Part shown: positions 44,101 to 53,560 of the stretch, piece by piece
Layout: the number at the start of each line of letters is the position of its first letter
How positions within the stretch are numbered: the first letter of the stretch is position 1
Assembly: GCA_020310875.1 (NCBI GenBank)
Contig: CM035408.1
Span: forward strand, 148,466,907 to 148,530,906
Length of the DNA: 64,000 nt
Direction of reading: 5' to 3'
From: Ceratopteris richardii
Taxonomy: Eukaryota > Streptophyta > Polypodiopsida > Polypodiales > Pteridaceae
Program-made: the position numbers and the translations under genes
Notes under the pieces: model-generated
The model's input: the letters and a program-made list of their open reading frames with translations, nothing else
What the model was told of the DNA's origin: nothing
The model's database searches: none

Positions 44101-46269
44101 AACATAGCAAAACCGGAATTACACTTTCAAGGACTAATGGAGAGGCTAGAATACTTGATAGAAAGCAAAGAGAAAAAGGATCAGCATAGGAACCCTATTG
44201 TCCCAGAGACACAGGAAAGGAATGCACCATCCCTGTCTCAAGTACCCAATACAGAAAGTCAAGACAATTTGTCTTCCATACATAGGTACTCACATGAATT
44301 TTTGAGGGAGATCCAAGAAGAGAAATGGAGAAAGGAACAAGGAACCCATCCTCCTATTCAAGAAATAGACGACTTACAGGAACAATTTCCCCAAGACATC
44401 CCCTCTATATATGATGATGTAGAGGTGGAACGACTGAGTGAACCCACAGGATTTGAATCTAATTCTTTACAAGAATTACCTCAGTTCACTGGACCTTGGG
44501 AAGCAAAGTCTATTAGTATGAGAGCACCCACGATAATAGTGAGGAATGAAGAATCAGTGATCCCTAGGAACACGGAAGTGATCAAGAACACTAAAGTACA
44601 GTGTAATCTCACTCTGGAGGAATTGTTAAAGGTAAAACCAGAATTGTGGAAGCACGTAGCAAATCAATTCCCTGAGCTAGCTACCACACCCTCTCAGATA
44701 GGATCACATAAGAAGGTACCAGAGATACCTGTGGAAAAGATTGGAGACGTAAGCGAAGGAGAGGAAGGTAACACATATCTTCCAATAACCCATCAGGGCT
44801 ACACCACGAAAGCCATCTTAGATTCAGGAGCCGGAGTAGCCATCGCTACCACCGCTTTGTGGAAACGTTGGGGTAAGCCAGCACTCAGACCCACTAGGAT
44901 GAAGCTACAAATGGCTGATGGACACATAGAAAAACCGTTAGGCTTACTAGAAGGCATATCTCTCACCACTTGTGGTGTAGAATTTGAGCATACCTTTGCC
45001 ATTTGTGACTTTGCGAAAAATCATGCGTATGAGATGATATTGGGACGACCATTCATGCGTCAGTTGCAAATTGTACAAGATTGGGGAACTAATTCTTTGT
45101 ACTTGCAACATTTAGGAGTGACTACCAAAGTCAACCTTAAAGACTATTCACACAGAGATGTACCCCCAATACAATGGAATACCATCCATAAGACACCAGT
45201 AGAGACGGAATCCGTGCACTCATTAGAATCAGACCCTTCTTGGTTGCATGAGGATACCCATTTATGGATGTGTAAAGTAGCCAAACAAGAGGAAGAGCGG
45301 TTAGAAGCCAGGACCTTAAGTGCGGAACAACATCCACGAACCCTTCAAGATCCAGCCTATGCACCTGTAGCATTCCCAGACGAAGAGTTTGAACCCCATG
45401 GTTGGGCGGAAATTCTAGCAACCATGGACGTAGCCATCAATGAAGAACAATGGACACCCCACTGTGACGAGGATGGCTATGACATTTCAGTTTTCACAAT
45501 AGAGCCAATCATGGGCGATGCAATTTTAGAAGAGTGTGAACCAGACACTGATGCATTTGAGGATGCAAGCGATTTTGATTTAGAATCAATTATCATGGAC
45601 CCACCCTTTGCATCAGAGGAAGAATATTTCTACGAAGTAGAGACTCACACTCAGAGACACGAGGAGATTACGAACGAGGTAAGGTTAGCCACAGAAGTGA
45701 CTACCAAGAGTGAAGGCAAGAAAAGAAAGAAGAAAGAAACCATGTCAAAAAAAGAAGAATCTTTATTTGAAGTACCCGAGAATTTCAAGAAATATGAAAT
45801 CGAAGATAGAAGAATCATGGTACGAATGCCTAATAGAAAAGCGAATGATGGACAAGTATATGACAACCGAGAGAAAACCAAAAAAGTAATAGTTGCCATA
45901 GAAGGAGAAGAAGAAAAATGCACATACATAGGGCATGATTTGACGACTGAAGAAGAAGAAGAGTTAGTCGCCCTATTGCGCGAATATAGAGATGTTTTTG
46001 CTTGGAGTTACAAAGATTTGAAAGGAGTAGACCCAAATATATGTTCTCATAGAATCCCTATGACTCCAGATGCAAAACCGACAAAACAGAAACCGTACAC
46101 GTATAATGATAACTACGCTGCGAAGATTAAAGAGGAGATAGATCGTTTGATAGAAGCAGGATTCATTTACGAAATTGAGCATACCGAATGGGTATCCCCC
46201 ATTGTGGTTGTGCCCAAGAAGAATGGAAAATTGCGTGTGTGTATTAACCTTAAAAAAGTTAATGCCGCC
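41155..46269 (+). CDS. Element C gag-pol, first part (gag, protease, start of RT)
   Basis: 1,705 open codons from MNLRSGKHIG to KKVNAA. In order: conserved N-terminal extension (residues 1 to about 330); gag domain from about 334 (RPTQLVKSMKNYF, NTALTWFQPL); zinc knuckles near 556 (CYTCGGNHLANVC), 756 (CFRCQGDHFIKDC) and 786 (CADCGKEHIIKDC); aspartic protease at 1223 (ILDSGAGVAIATT ... ILGRPFMRQL); acidic linker; RT N-terminus from about 1648 (YTYNDNYAAKIKEEI, GKLRVCINLKK). No stop occurs before the insertion of element B. Beyond 46269 the open frame runs 91 more codons into the B LTR, which is not part of this gene. Confidence 0.9.
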
Positions 46270-46838
46270 TGTAGCTCAATGATGAGTAGCACCTCCTTTA
46301 ATGTCAATCCGGGAAGACGTGAGGATGGTATGAAGACCTCGAGCAAGTGGCGGCACAAGTGCGTGAGTGAGAAGCACACAAGCATGCACACACATACACA
46401 CACACGCGCACACAATGTAAGACAAAGAGTGAGAATAAATGGAGCTTTTGGATTACTTTTCAAAATGCTCTTACAAGTTCGTTTCAATTACAATCTAACC
46501 TCAAAAATGAGCTCTCTAGCTCCTTTTATAGTTTTTGACTAGCTTTGGCCCTGTCCAGACCTAGTGTCCGGCCTAGTTAAAAATTAGGTTCCAGGGCTTA
46601 TTTGAGGGCTCAAACGAAGTCTAAAAATTATGAAAATTGGTACGATGGTACTTCTAATACTCCTCAAGCTCGAGGACTCCTCGGCTTGCACAAAATGGAG
46701 TCTAATCTACCAAAAACGGGATTTACAATGTTTGTGTAGTGATTAAAATCACTTGAGTTGTACATAATCTATGGGAAAAAATGATCTGGCCTTGTTGCCG
46801 TATTGTGCATGACTCCTTTGTTGCTTTGTATGCCAACA
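46270..46838 (-). repeat. Element B 3' LTR
   Basis: A direct copy of 61723-62291. It ends CCAACA on the plus strand. It shares the promoter block and CA-rich stretch with the LTR of A, but the U3 side is different and shorter. Confidence 0.95.
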
Positions 46839-46852
46839 CTCCCCCCTTCCTA
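46839..46852 (-). promoter_or_regulatory. Element B polypurine tract, abutting the 3' ORF stop codon
   Basis: The minus strand reads TAGGAAGGGGGGAG directly before the 3' LTR. The TAG at its start is the stop codon of the 3' ORF, so coding sequence fills the element right up to the tract. Confidence 0.9.
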
Positions 46853-49800
46853 GCGTCTGTCGCCCCTGACAGACCTTTGTTCTCGCGGGTGGTCGATGTA
46901 ATATTGGATGACATTGGTGGCCAGTTCATGTTCTCCTATCCTTAAGCCTCTTGCTAGATCGGCTTCCAATGCCTCCCAATTTATTGCACCGGGGGTCTCT
47001 GGTTGCGGGGTGGTGTAGTACTCTGAATACATTGCTTGTTCACAAGCAAACAGTTGAAGCAGATGTGTCGGTTTTGGTGCGAAAATCTCCGAGTGATACT
47101 CCCAGAAACCTGATCTGAACATTTCTTCGAAGGTCTGTTTGTAGCAGGCGGGGAGGTATTTGATGCGTGCATGCCAAGCGTAAGCCACACGAATACTGGG
47201 GGTGGTGCTCATGTCATACACCAAGTCGTAATTTCCATTGCTAAACCCCGGAAGACGTACCTGTGGTGCGGCTGCATTTCTAAAGGTCTTCAGCACTACT
47301 TGCATCATATCTAAGATTTTAAGCATCATTTGCGCTGCTACATCTTGCATGGGCTTCAAGCGCGGCATCCAGTGGCGAATAGTCCCCATCATATATGCTA
47401 CCGATGGTGGTCCTTGTGGTGGCGCGATGTACGGGTAGTTCAGCCATTCCTTGCATTGCGCATTGTTCTGTACCTTGATATTAAATGCCTTCCACGACCT
47501 GCGGCGGGGGACTGGACCGTAGCATGGGTTGTACAGGAGGTGCAACGGCGCGTTGTTCCATGTGCATAGCATTTCTGGATAGGTCTCTAAAAGTTTCTGC
47601 CGCCATGTGGGTTGACGAATCTTGCCTTTTCGCACCTCTGGAGGAAGGTCTTCGGGTTGAAATTGGGTCGCAAAAGTAGGAATCTGACCCGTGACTCTTT
47701 GTATTTCTGCATTATAATCAGCCAAGAGAATATAATATGGCCTGTACTGGAGTTCCGATGAGAGAATCAGGCGTCGCGATGACAGGTTCTGAAAGTAAGC
47801 TGATTGTAACACAGTCTCCTCTATGACCCTCATGGCCTGATTTTGCACTACGGTGCGCTCTTCGTGCGAACTCCCGATTTCCTCCACTTGTCGTAACCAT
47901 GGCGGCCGTGGTGCCTCAAACGTGTCCTGCGCTTCCTCTGTTTGTTGGCCTCCTGGGAATGGTTGCGGATCATATTCTTCATCAAACGTTTGTTCCACAG
48001 GAATTTGTACAACTTCTTCGTCCGTGGGAGCCTCCGGAGGGGAAGATGGTTTCTCATATTGTAGTAGGCGTGTTTGCAATTCAGTTACCTGTTTCTGGAG
48101 ATCTTTTATGGCCTCTGCGTCTGAGAGAAGCGAAGCCGCAGAGGGGGTGGTTGGGGTGGCAGCTGTTGGTCCTTGTTGGTGTTCCTGCTTCAGTTGTCCT
48201 AGCTCCTCCGATAGCTTATCATGTGCTTCGAGCAGCATGGCATAATCTTCCAATATAATCTTGATATTATCGGGAGTCACTGCTTGAAACTTGGATGGGC
48301 TGATGGGTGCCCCCGGTGTGCTCTCAATAGCTGCCTCCAGGTTCTCTTGATTTTGTATTTGCAGACGTCTGTTCTCTTCCTGAGCAGCCGCAAGATGGCG
48401 TTTAAGTAGTGCCATATTTCGCTGAAGTTTTGAGTTGCGTTCCAGCTGTGTCCGTAGGTGACCTTCTACCACCTGCACTGCTTCCTGATCTACGTTCTGT
48501 AGCTGTACCTCCAATATATTGTGGGCTTCTTGGAGGGTGTGGAACTGTGTGTGGAGGCGAGTGTTCTCCTCTTCTAGTGCCGCAAGGCGGTGCTGTAGTG
48601 TCGCTGAGTGCTCTTGCAGGCGTTCGTTTTGTTGCTGGAGCTGAATGTAATCTGTTCTTAAATTTGATATACAAGCCAACATGGTGTCCAATGCATTTCC
48701 TATAGATGAGTGGGGGGTGTTTACCGTGGAAGATGCATGGGAAGGGAATTGGGGAAGGGAGACAGTGAATGATGTGTCTAAGAAAGTTGTGTGTGTGGGT
48801 GAAATTGGTGGAGGGGGAATGGGAGGAGGTGAAACCGTGGGTGGAGGTGCCGTGGGTGGTGAAATGTCCATACCTTCAGGAGTGGGTGTTAGTGTGGGGC
48901 CTGCCATATACATTGGTATGGTAGGTGGTGTGTGTGTGGAAGTGGTGAATAGATGTGACGTGGGGTGGGGAGCTGAAGAGGCAGGGAATGGTTGAGAGCC
49001 TGGTTGAAAAGCTCTAGCAAAAATGTCCTGGAGGGATTGTAGAAATGGAGAAAGGGATATCGGGGGTTGGGGTCGTAAATTTGAGAAGGGTGGAAAGGGT
49101 TGCGTGGTAGTAGGGAAGCCCATGAATGTGGATCTGGGGTCAGGGTGGCCCGTGGCTGAAGGCATTGGGGATGGTTGTCCTAGGGCAGGCTCGGGAAGGG
49201 TTTCAGTGGGTTGTGTGGTGATGGGGTTTGCGTCAAAGATCGGGTTATCAGTGGTAGAGAATAGGGTGGCACTAGAGATGGGAGTACGAAAGATGAAGGT
49301 TGGGTCAGTGGGTTGAGTGGTCGATGGGATTTCCACTGTCTCTGTTCTAGGAGGTGATGGTGGGGGAGTAGGTGGTAGTGGTTCGGTGGACTCCTCATGG
49401 GTGGCGGGGTGTTGTTGACTAGCTGTTTGGGAGGTTGGTGTAGTAGTTGGCTCTTCTGCAACTGTAACGGGAATTTGGATATTTTTACCTGAGCGAGGTC
49501 GTGTCTGGAACCTTCGTGGGTCATATTGAACTGAAGGCCTCTGAATGGCAGTGCGCACAGCTTCTACAACTCCATATGTTTCTGCCATCAATAAGAGACC
49601 TTCCCTGTACTCTGAGTCAACTCCCGCTTCTTCCAACAACTGAGTCATAAGTACTCTGCTGCTCTGTTCAGTGAGTAACTGCTGCGATCGCATTCTTTCC
49701 ATAATCTGATACAGCCTTCGGAGTTCTGCTGTATATGCTGGGGCTTCAGTGGTCTCTTCTTCATACGCTTCTTCTTCTTCCGTGTGTCCGTGTTGTTGAC

Positions 49801-51154
49801 TTTGCTGAGCGTCACTCCAATGGACATGTCTACCGTCTGTAGACTTTCTTCTTCTTCGTGAGGATGTGCCCTGCTCCTCTGCCTCTGAATAAAACTCCAC
49901 ATCAGAGAATTGTGTGCTTTGTAGGAATGCTTCGAAATCCTGGGGGTCAAGTCCTTCAGCGTCTCCAGTGGCAGCAAATTCGAATTCAGGTGTAACCGGA
50001 GGAGCCAATGGGGTAGGTTGTGTCGTAGTGTCAGATTCCGACCTGGGTATCCTAATGGTAAAGGGAGGTACAGTGCCCTCTCTTAATGGTGATGCCTCAG
50101 GAGTAGTCAGGACTTCCCATGTCTGGACGCAAGGGATCGCGCCCCTCATGCGCTTGGACTGATGTGTGGATGTCTTGAGCCTTTTAAACATTTGTAATTG
50201 TGCCCAAGTTAAGGCACGCTCAATGGGGACATCATATGCCAAGCATTGGTAAATGATGCGTGTGAGTGCACAGCATCCGTTCACCACTAATTTCCTAGAA
50301 GCCCGTTTGTTCGCTTCATACAACTGATCTATAATCCACACTGGTAGCTTAATAGGTAACGCACCTGCTTCCGCCAAGTAGAGAGCAAACCAGATCTTCT
50401 TGTGTGGTTGCGTGAATCGGTCTTGAACGGGGAAGGCGAAATGTTGCATGCACATTCGGAGAGGGATGGACACATTTGGGGTGAGTGCTGCCATGTCTTT
50501 CAGCTTCACTAGTTTCCTGTCCTTCATGTTGGTGGGAACAAGAGCATCCTTTTCTGAGGGCACATGCGTGCCATGCATATTTAAAGCGTCGCTTACCAGC
50601 TCCACAGTAAGTTCAAACCTCTTCAACTCGTTGTTGCCCAGCAATGAGGGGAGAACAAATGATCCGGGTTGGTCCTTATCTTCATTAGCTTGTAATGTGG
50701 AGACCAAATAGTAACATCGGAGGAGATGGGGTTTAGGTAGTGGGGCTTCAAAATATTCCACCAATCCTGCTCGTTGCCATATGGTCTGTAGATCTTCGGT
50801 GTTCTGTAAAGTCTCGAACTCCTTGGAGAAAAATTGGAATCGCACCCATGATCTGTCATACTCGCATTTAGACTCCCAGATATGCTTGGCCTCACCTAAT
50901 GGACCGGGCATGCCATTGAACCAATGAAAATTGGCATGAACTCTTTCCGTGATGCCTGTAGGTGGATCTGGCACCGGGAGTTGCTGAAGGTGTAGCATCT
51001 CCACTGGTCGTTCCGTCGGGGGCACATCCACGGGTATACTATCCACATCAATTCCCGCAGTAAGTATTCCTACTTGTGAGCCCGAACCTGTCGCTTCTGC
51101 CATTTTACTGCTTGTCTTCTGATTCTGTGAGAATATAGAAGCATGTGTTAACAT
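46850..51154 (-). CDS. Element B 3' ORF, intact, 1,434 codons, unknown function
   Basis: The only fully open copy of the extra sense ORF. The start is either 51154 (MLTHAS) or, if spliced, 51103 (MAEATGSGS). Residues 35-335 form a globular domain (HWFNGMPGPLGEA, RFELTVELVSDALNM, KIWFALYLAEA, GCCALTRIIYQCLAYDVPI). About 400-500 is acidic and Ser/Glu-rich. About 545-820 is Pro/Thr-rich. About 820-950 and 970-1035 have heptad patterns of coiled coil (LQQQNERLQ, LAALEEENTRL). About 1070-1434 is a second globular domain (GPPSVAYMMGTIRHW, YDMSTTPSIRVAYAWHARIK, PACYKQTFEEMF). No signal peptide, membrane segment or enzyme motif was seen, so an envelope protein is unlikely. The N-terminal domain may relate to Athila-type plant transposon proteins; this is inference. 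Confidence 0.85.
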   Translation of the reverse strand: MLTHASIFSQNQKTSSKMAEATGSGSQVGILTAGIDVDSIPVDVPPTERPVEMLHLQQLPVPDPPTGITERVHANFHWFNGMPGPLGEAKHIWESKCEYDRSWVRFQFFSKEFETLQNTEDLQTIWQRAGLVEYFEAPLPKPHLLRCYYLVSTLQANEDKDQPGSFVLPSLLGNNELKRFELTVELVSDALNMHGTHVPSEKDALVPTNMKDRKLVKLKDMAALTPNVSIPLRMCMQHFAFPVQDRFTQPHKKIWFALYLAEAGALPIKLPVWIIDQLYEANKRASRKLVVNGCCALTRIIYQCLAYDVPIERALTWAQLQMFKRLKTSTHQSKRMRGAIPCVQTWEVLTTPEASPLREGTVPPFTIRIPRSESDTTTQPTPLAPPVTPEFEFAATGDAEGLDPQDFEAFLQSTQFSDVEFYSEAEEQGTSSRRRRKSTDGRHVHWSDAQQSQQHGHTEEEEAYEEETTEAPAYTAELRRLYQIMERMRSQQLLTEQSSRVLMTQLLEEAGVDSEYREGLLLMAETYGVVEAVRTAIQRPSVQYDPRRFQTRPRSGKNIQIPVTVAEEPTTTPTSQTASQQHPATHEESTEPLPPTPPPSPPRTETVEIPSTTQPTDPTFIFRTPISSATLFSTTDNPIFDANPITTQPTETLPEPALGQPSPMPSATGHPDPRSTFMGFPTTTQPFPPFSNLRPQPPISLSPFLQSLQDIFARAFQPGSQPFPASSAPHPTSHLFTTSTHTPPTIPMYMAGPTLTPTPEGMDISPPTAPPPTVSPPPIPPPPISPTHTTFLDTSFTVSLPQFPSHASSTVNTPHSSIGNALDTMLACISNLRTDYIQLQQQNERLQEHSATLQHRLAALEEENTRLHTQFHTLQEAHNILEVQLQNVDQEAVQVVEGHLRTQLERNSKLQRNMALLKRHLAAAQEENRRLQIQNQENLEAAIESTPGAPISPSKFQAVTPDNIKIILEDYAMLLEAHDKLSEELGQLKQEHQQGPTAATPTTPSAASLLSDAEAIKDLQKQVTELQTRLLQYEKPSSPPEAPTDEEVVQIPVEQTFDEEYDPQPFPGGQQTEEAQDTFEAPRPPWLRQVEEIGSSHEERTVVQNQAMRVIEETVLQSAYFQNLSSRRLILSSELQYRPYYILLADYNAEIQRVTGQIPTFATQFQPEDLPPEVRKGKIRQPTWRQKLLETYPEMLCTWNNAPLHLLYNPCYGPVPRRRSWKAFNIKVQNNAQCKEWLNYPYIAPPQGPPSVAYMMGTIRHWMPRLKPMQDVAAQMMLKILDMMQVVLKTFRNAAAPQVRLPGFSNGNYDLVYDMSTTPSIRVAYAWHARIKYLPACYKQTFEEMFRSGFWEYHSEIFAPKPTHLLQLFACEQAMYSEYYTTPQPETPGAINWEALEADLARGLRIGEHELATNVIQYYIDHPREQRSVRGDRR
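51125..51138 (-). promoter_or_regulatory. Conserved splice-acceptor-like site before the 3' ORF (element B)
   Basis: CTATATTCTCACAG on the minus strand, about 21 nt before ATGGCAGAAGC. The same position in element A reads TGTATATTCTCACAG. A pyrimidine-rich stretch ending CAG suggests a subgenomic spliced RNA for the 3' ORF. Confidence 0.45.
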
Positions 51155-51307
51155 CGTAATGGATAGAATAAATCCGTTGCTGTCCCCGTTACAACATTAA
51201 CATGAGGCAGGTGATGAGTTAGTGGTTAGTAAGTGCACGAAGACAGTGAGTGTAGTTAACGTTTGTGTATTCCTAAGAGACTAATGCCGTTAGTAAGTGG
51301 GGTGAAT

Positions 51308-53560
51308 TTACAAATCGGGGTCGGGGGGTTTATTACAGGTCTTAGACTGCCAAATGCAGTGGATGGGCTTTGCTTTCGGTTTCGTAGGGACTCTAGAGAG
51401 CTGTGTCGGTGTCGCCGTTTGGGAATGGGGCCTTTTAGGGACCCACTTATAAGTGATTTTATGCATGCTCATGGGTCTTGGTGTGTTCCTAAGTGTTGAG
51501 CATGAGGGAATTCTGGTTGTACTCGTAGAAGGGTTATGCTGCATAGGTTGTGGCCTTGGTGTAACTACTTGTGCCCTCAAGCAAGCCTTAGGCACCCAAA
51601 TTTGTCTAGATTGTGGGCTTGCCTTCATCGACTTCTTGGGCACCCAAATAGATTTTACTTTAGCAGAAGAATTTCTGAAAGACTTCTTATTAGCGTCGTG
51701 TTGTTGGTTACTAATAAGAGGCTTTGCCCGCGTAGTTGACGGTGGTGCACCCGGTCGTTCGCCTTTCCGCACCCACACCTGGATTATTTTCTGGGACATT
51801 CTGCTGCGCAGGTATTTTTGATCTCGGACATAGGTAGTACTCTGCTTCTTCTGCTTGTGATCCGCCTTTGGTTGCTGCCTCCTTCTGGTCTTTGGAAAAG
51901 AAGGGAGATCCGTTGCATCCCTGACTCCTTTTTTGCAAATGTCATTCCTCTGCAACACAGGGTTTTGAACAAGAAAAGCATGGTCATCTTCATGTGTACC
52001 CCTGGAAGGACCAGGAGTCTGTGCCTTTTCTAGTTCCTTGAGTGCTCCATTGTCTAATTCTACTGTAACTCGACTATGATTGACCCAAACCTGGAGAAGT
52101 CCACTTCTTAGGTTTAGATTGACTGCTTGGTCATAGATCCAATCCTGACCCAAGACGAGAGGTTCAGTGAGATCCTCATCTTGACACACTAGTACTTTAA
52201 CGGTCATTGCCTCATCGTGAATGTGGAGGGGAAGTTCCACCTCGCCCATGCAAGGGGTTTCCACGCCTCCCAATCCTATGAGATATGCTTCCACAGGATT
52301 GACAGTTAACTGCAACTCTTGACAGTAAGACAATTTAACAGCGCTAGTGGCGGCACCTGAGTCAATCAAGGCTCTTACGGTCCTTGCACTCTGTCCTTGT
52401 CCTATATCTATGGTTATGAAAGGACGTCTATCAATTATTCTACTCGAGCTTGTTCCTGCAACTTCACACATGGCCATGGGATATCCTTGATCTGCATGGT
52501 CAACTGTTGTAGTCATATCTCGGCCTTGTCTGCGTAACTTCATCCTTCTGATGCGTTCTAAAGCCTCTGCTTGAGCCTCTTCTCGAATGCGCTTTTCTTC
52601 CTCTTTGCGTTTCTTAGCAGTGTTGAGTCGGCTGAGCATTTCCTCCGTGAGTGGTTCCTGATACAACTTGACTCTGCAACCGCTAATATAGTTTGGGAGA
52701 ACGTCACCCTCTAACGTGGCTAGTTGTACTGCTCCGCTCATGGAGATCCTATTGATGATCATAGGTCCGTAGCCTCTCTTTTCTAGCTTCCTGGCGTGTT
52801 GTTTTAGTGTATAAACTAAGACTAGATCTCCTGCTTTCAAGCCTTTATCCTTCACATGGGCATCGAAATATGCCTTCTGTCTCTTCTTGGCTGCATATAT
52901 TCCTGCAGCGGCTCTCAGTCTTGTTTCCCCTAATCGTTCAAGGTCAAAGATCCTAGAGGAGAGCTCATGACCTGTCCATTCGTGCTCTTGTGCTACTCTC
53001 AATGTAGGGATCAAGAAGTCCAAAGGTAACACAGCGTTTTGACCGAATACCATCTGAAAGGGGGTGGCTTGGAGTACCGTTTTGTAGGCAACTCGGTATG
53101 CCCAAACAGCATGGTGTAGCTGTTTGTCCCAATCAGAGCGTTTAGTGTTCACTAATTTCGTCAGTACATTGCATAAAATCTTATTAGTGCTCTCAGCTTG
53201 TCCATTAGCTTGAGGGTGATAAGGGGCAGACTTCTTGTGTATTACCAAGAATTCTTGGAGTAGATTTTCAATCACTTCGTTCAAGAAATGAGTGCCTCTA
53301 TCACTTACAAGCTCTATGGGTAGCCCATATCTCGTGAATACATTCTCAAACAAGAATTTGGCAGTTGTTTGAGCATCGTTCTTGGTTGTAGCTTTTACCT
53401 CTACCCACTTGGTGAGATAATCTGTTGCCACAATGATGTATTCCGCATGAGAACCCTTAGCTGGGGGATTAATAGGACCTACGAAGTCTATTCCCCACTT
53501 AGAGAATGCACGTCCACCCATCATAGGTTTCAGTGGCATCTCATCTTTGCGTATAGGATA
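51308..53560 (-). pseudogene. Element B gag-pol, last part: integrase core, second protease-like domain, WVPK tail
   Basis: The same frame as the upstream gag-pol, following a TAG at 53561-53563 (CAG in A). Contains the integrase catalytic core (KWGIDFVGPINPP, ELVSDRGTHFLNEVI, PYHPQANGQAEST) and an IN C-terminal region (KGLKAGDLVLVYTLKQHARK). A charged linker (EEEKRIREEAQAEALERIRR) leads to a second retropepsin-like domain at about codon 2859 of the whole frame (RALIDSGAATSAVKLSYC ... LVLGQDWI). A basic tail carries VWVRKGE, IWVPKKS, IWVPKAC and KWVPKRP. The first protease (codon about 1364) is also present, so the polyprotein has two. Confidence 0.85.

Noticed and set aside
46270..46542. C-terminal 91 codons appended to the element C gag-pol frame
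   Set aside because: They translate the LTR of the inserted element B, not the original protein.
46850..51154. Classical envelope gene
   Set aside because: No signal peptide, transmembrane segment, glycosylation-rich ectodomain or fusion peptide was seen; the architecture is globular, Pro-rich, coiled coil, globular.
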